Shown piece after piece: positions 63,765 through 64,000 of a stretch of 64,000 nucleotides of DNA. The notes under the pieces are model-generated. The model had not been told where the DNA came from. It did no database searches and saw only the letters and a list, made by a program, of their open reading frames with translations. Each line of letters begins with the position of its first letter. Position 1 is the stretch's first letter. This DNA comes from Ooceraea biroi. Its lineage: Eukaryota > Arthropoda > Insecta > Hymenoptera > Formicidae. Position numbers and translations under genes: made by a program. The stretch spans positions 744,001 through 808,000 of the forward strand of contig NC_039507.1 of NCBI RefSeq assembly GCF_003672135.1. Direction: 5' to 3'.

Positions 63765-63810
63765 ATGTGTGCTATCACTTTAGCTTTGATATGCGCGTTT
63801 TTGGAAGCAG
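63765..63810 (+). CDS. Probable first coding exon of a secreted or membrane protein (partial)
   Basis: An ATG at 63765 opens MCAITLALICAFLEA, a short and strongly hydrophobic signal-peptide-like sequence. It is followed in phase 1 by a consensus donor, GTAAAC, at 63811. A CpG-rich stretch lies just upstream, as expected for a promoter. Very short signal-peptide first exons followed by long introns are common in insect immunoglobulin-type adhesion genes, but the rest of this gene lies beyond the window and the family cannot be named. The reading of the remaining 190 bases as intron is inference. Confidence 0.4.
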
Positions 63811-64000
63811 GTAAACACATTGATCATATATGCGGGTCTCGCCTGTACGTTCTGTGATTGTCGAAATACGCGCTCTCGGTTCGCGGGTGCCATATTTCCT
63901 CGAAAATCGAAGAACATTTTTGTGTTCGCTGTTCGACAAGAGTCGATATGCGCCTCGTATGATCCGTGAAAATTTCAAGTTCTCTGATAATGTTTTAGTC

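Overview
This window is animal nuclear DNA, most probably from a hymenopteran insect and perhaps an ant. The evidence is multi-exon genes with GT-AG introns, many microsatellites, CpG-rich noncoding DNA, and two precursors of the insect parathyroid-hormone-like (PXXXamide) neuropeptide, a system known to be missing from Diptera and Lepidoptera. The exact species cannot be told from the sequence.

Layout. (1) 1-8041, plus strand: the last 21 exons of the giant bridge-like lipid transfer protein BLTP1/KIAA1109 (Drosophila tweek). (2) 8042-11821: AT-rich convergent spacer. (3) 11822-15067, minus strand: a complete seven-exon fatty acyl-CoA reductase of 508 residues. (4) 15068-29847: about 14.8 kb with no supported gene; it holds a GC-rich island with a CCACG minisatellite and a diverged 287-bp tandem repeat. 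(5) 29848-41472, plus strand: two tandem paralogous neuropeptide precursor genes, each with its own TATA promoter; each predicted peptide starts SD-x-RL and ends P-A-x-I-amide. (6) 42746-45278: a 2.53-kb foldback element with near-identical long inverted arms, internal 172-bp tandem units and a 9-bp target duplication, inserted in the first exon of a minus-strand THAP zinc-finger gene or gene fragment. (7) 45900-54393, plus strand: Son of sevenless (Sos), all 20 coding exons, 1327 residues. (8) 55312-61715, minus strand: a 14-exon anoctamin/TMEM16 protein of 1055 residues, convergent with Sos. (9) 63765 onward: a probable signal-peptide first exon of another plus-strand gene running off the window.

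The genes are not an operon and their products act in unrelated processes: bulk lipid transfer, fatty alcohol synthesis, peptide hormone signalling, Ras activation, and ion transport or lipid scrambling. The two most notable loci are the tandem neuropeptide pair and the foldback element that splits the THAP exon. All exon models were made by hand from reading frame, splice consensus and phase, without transcript data.
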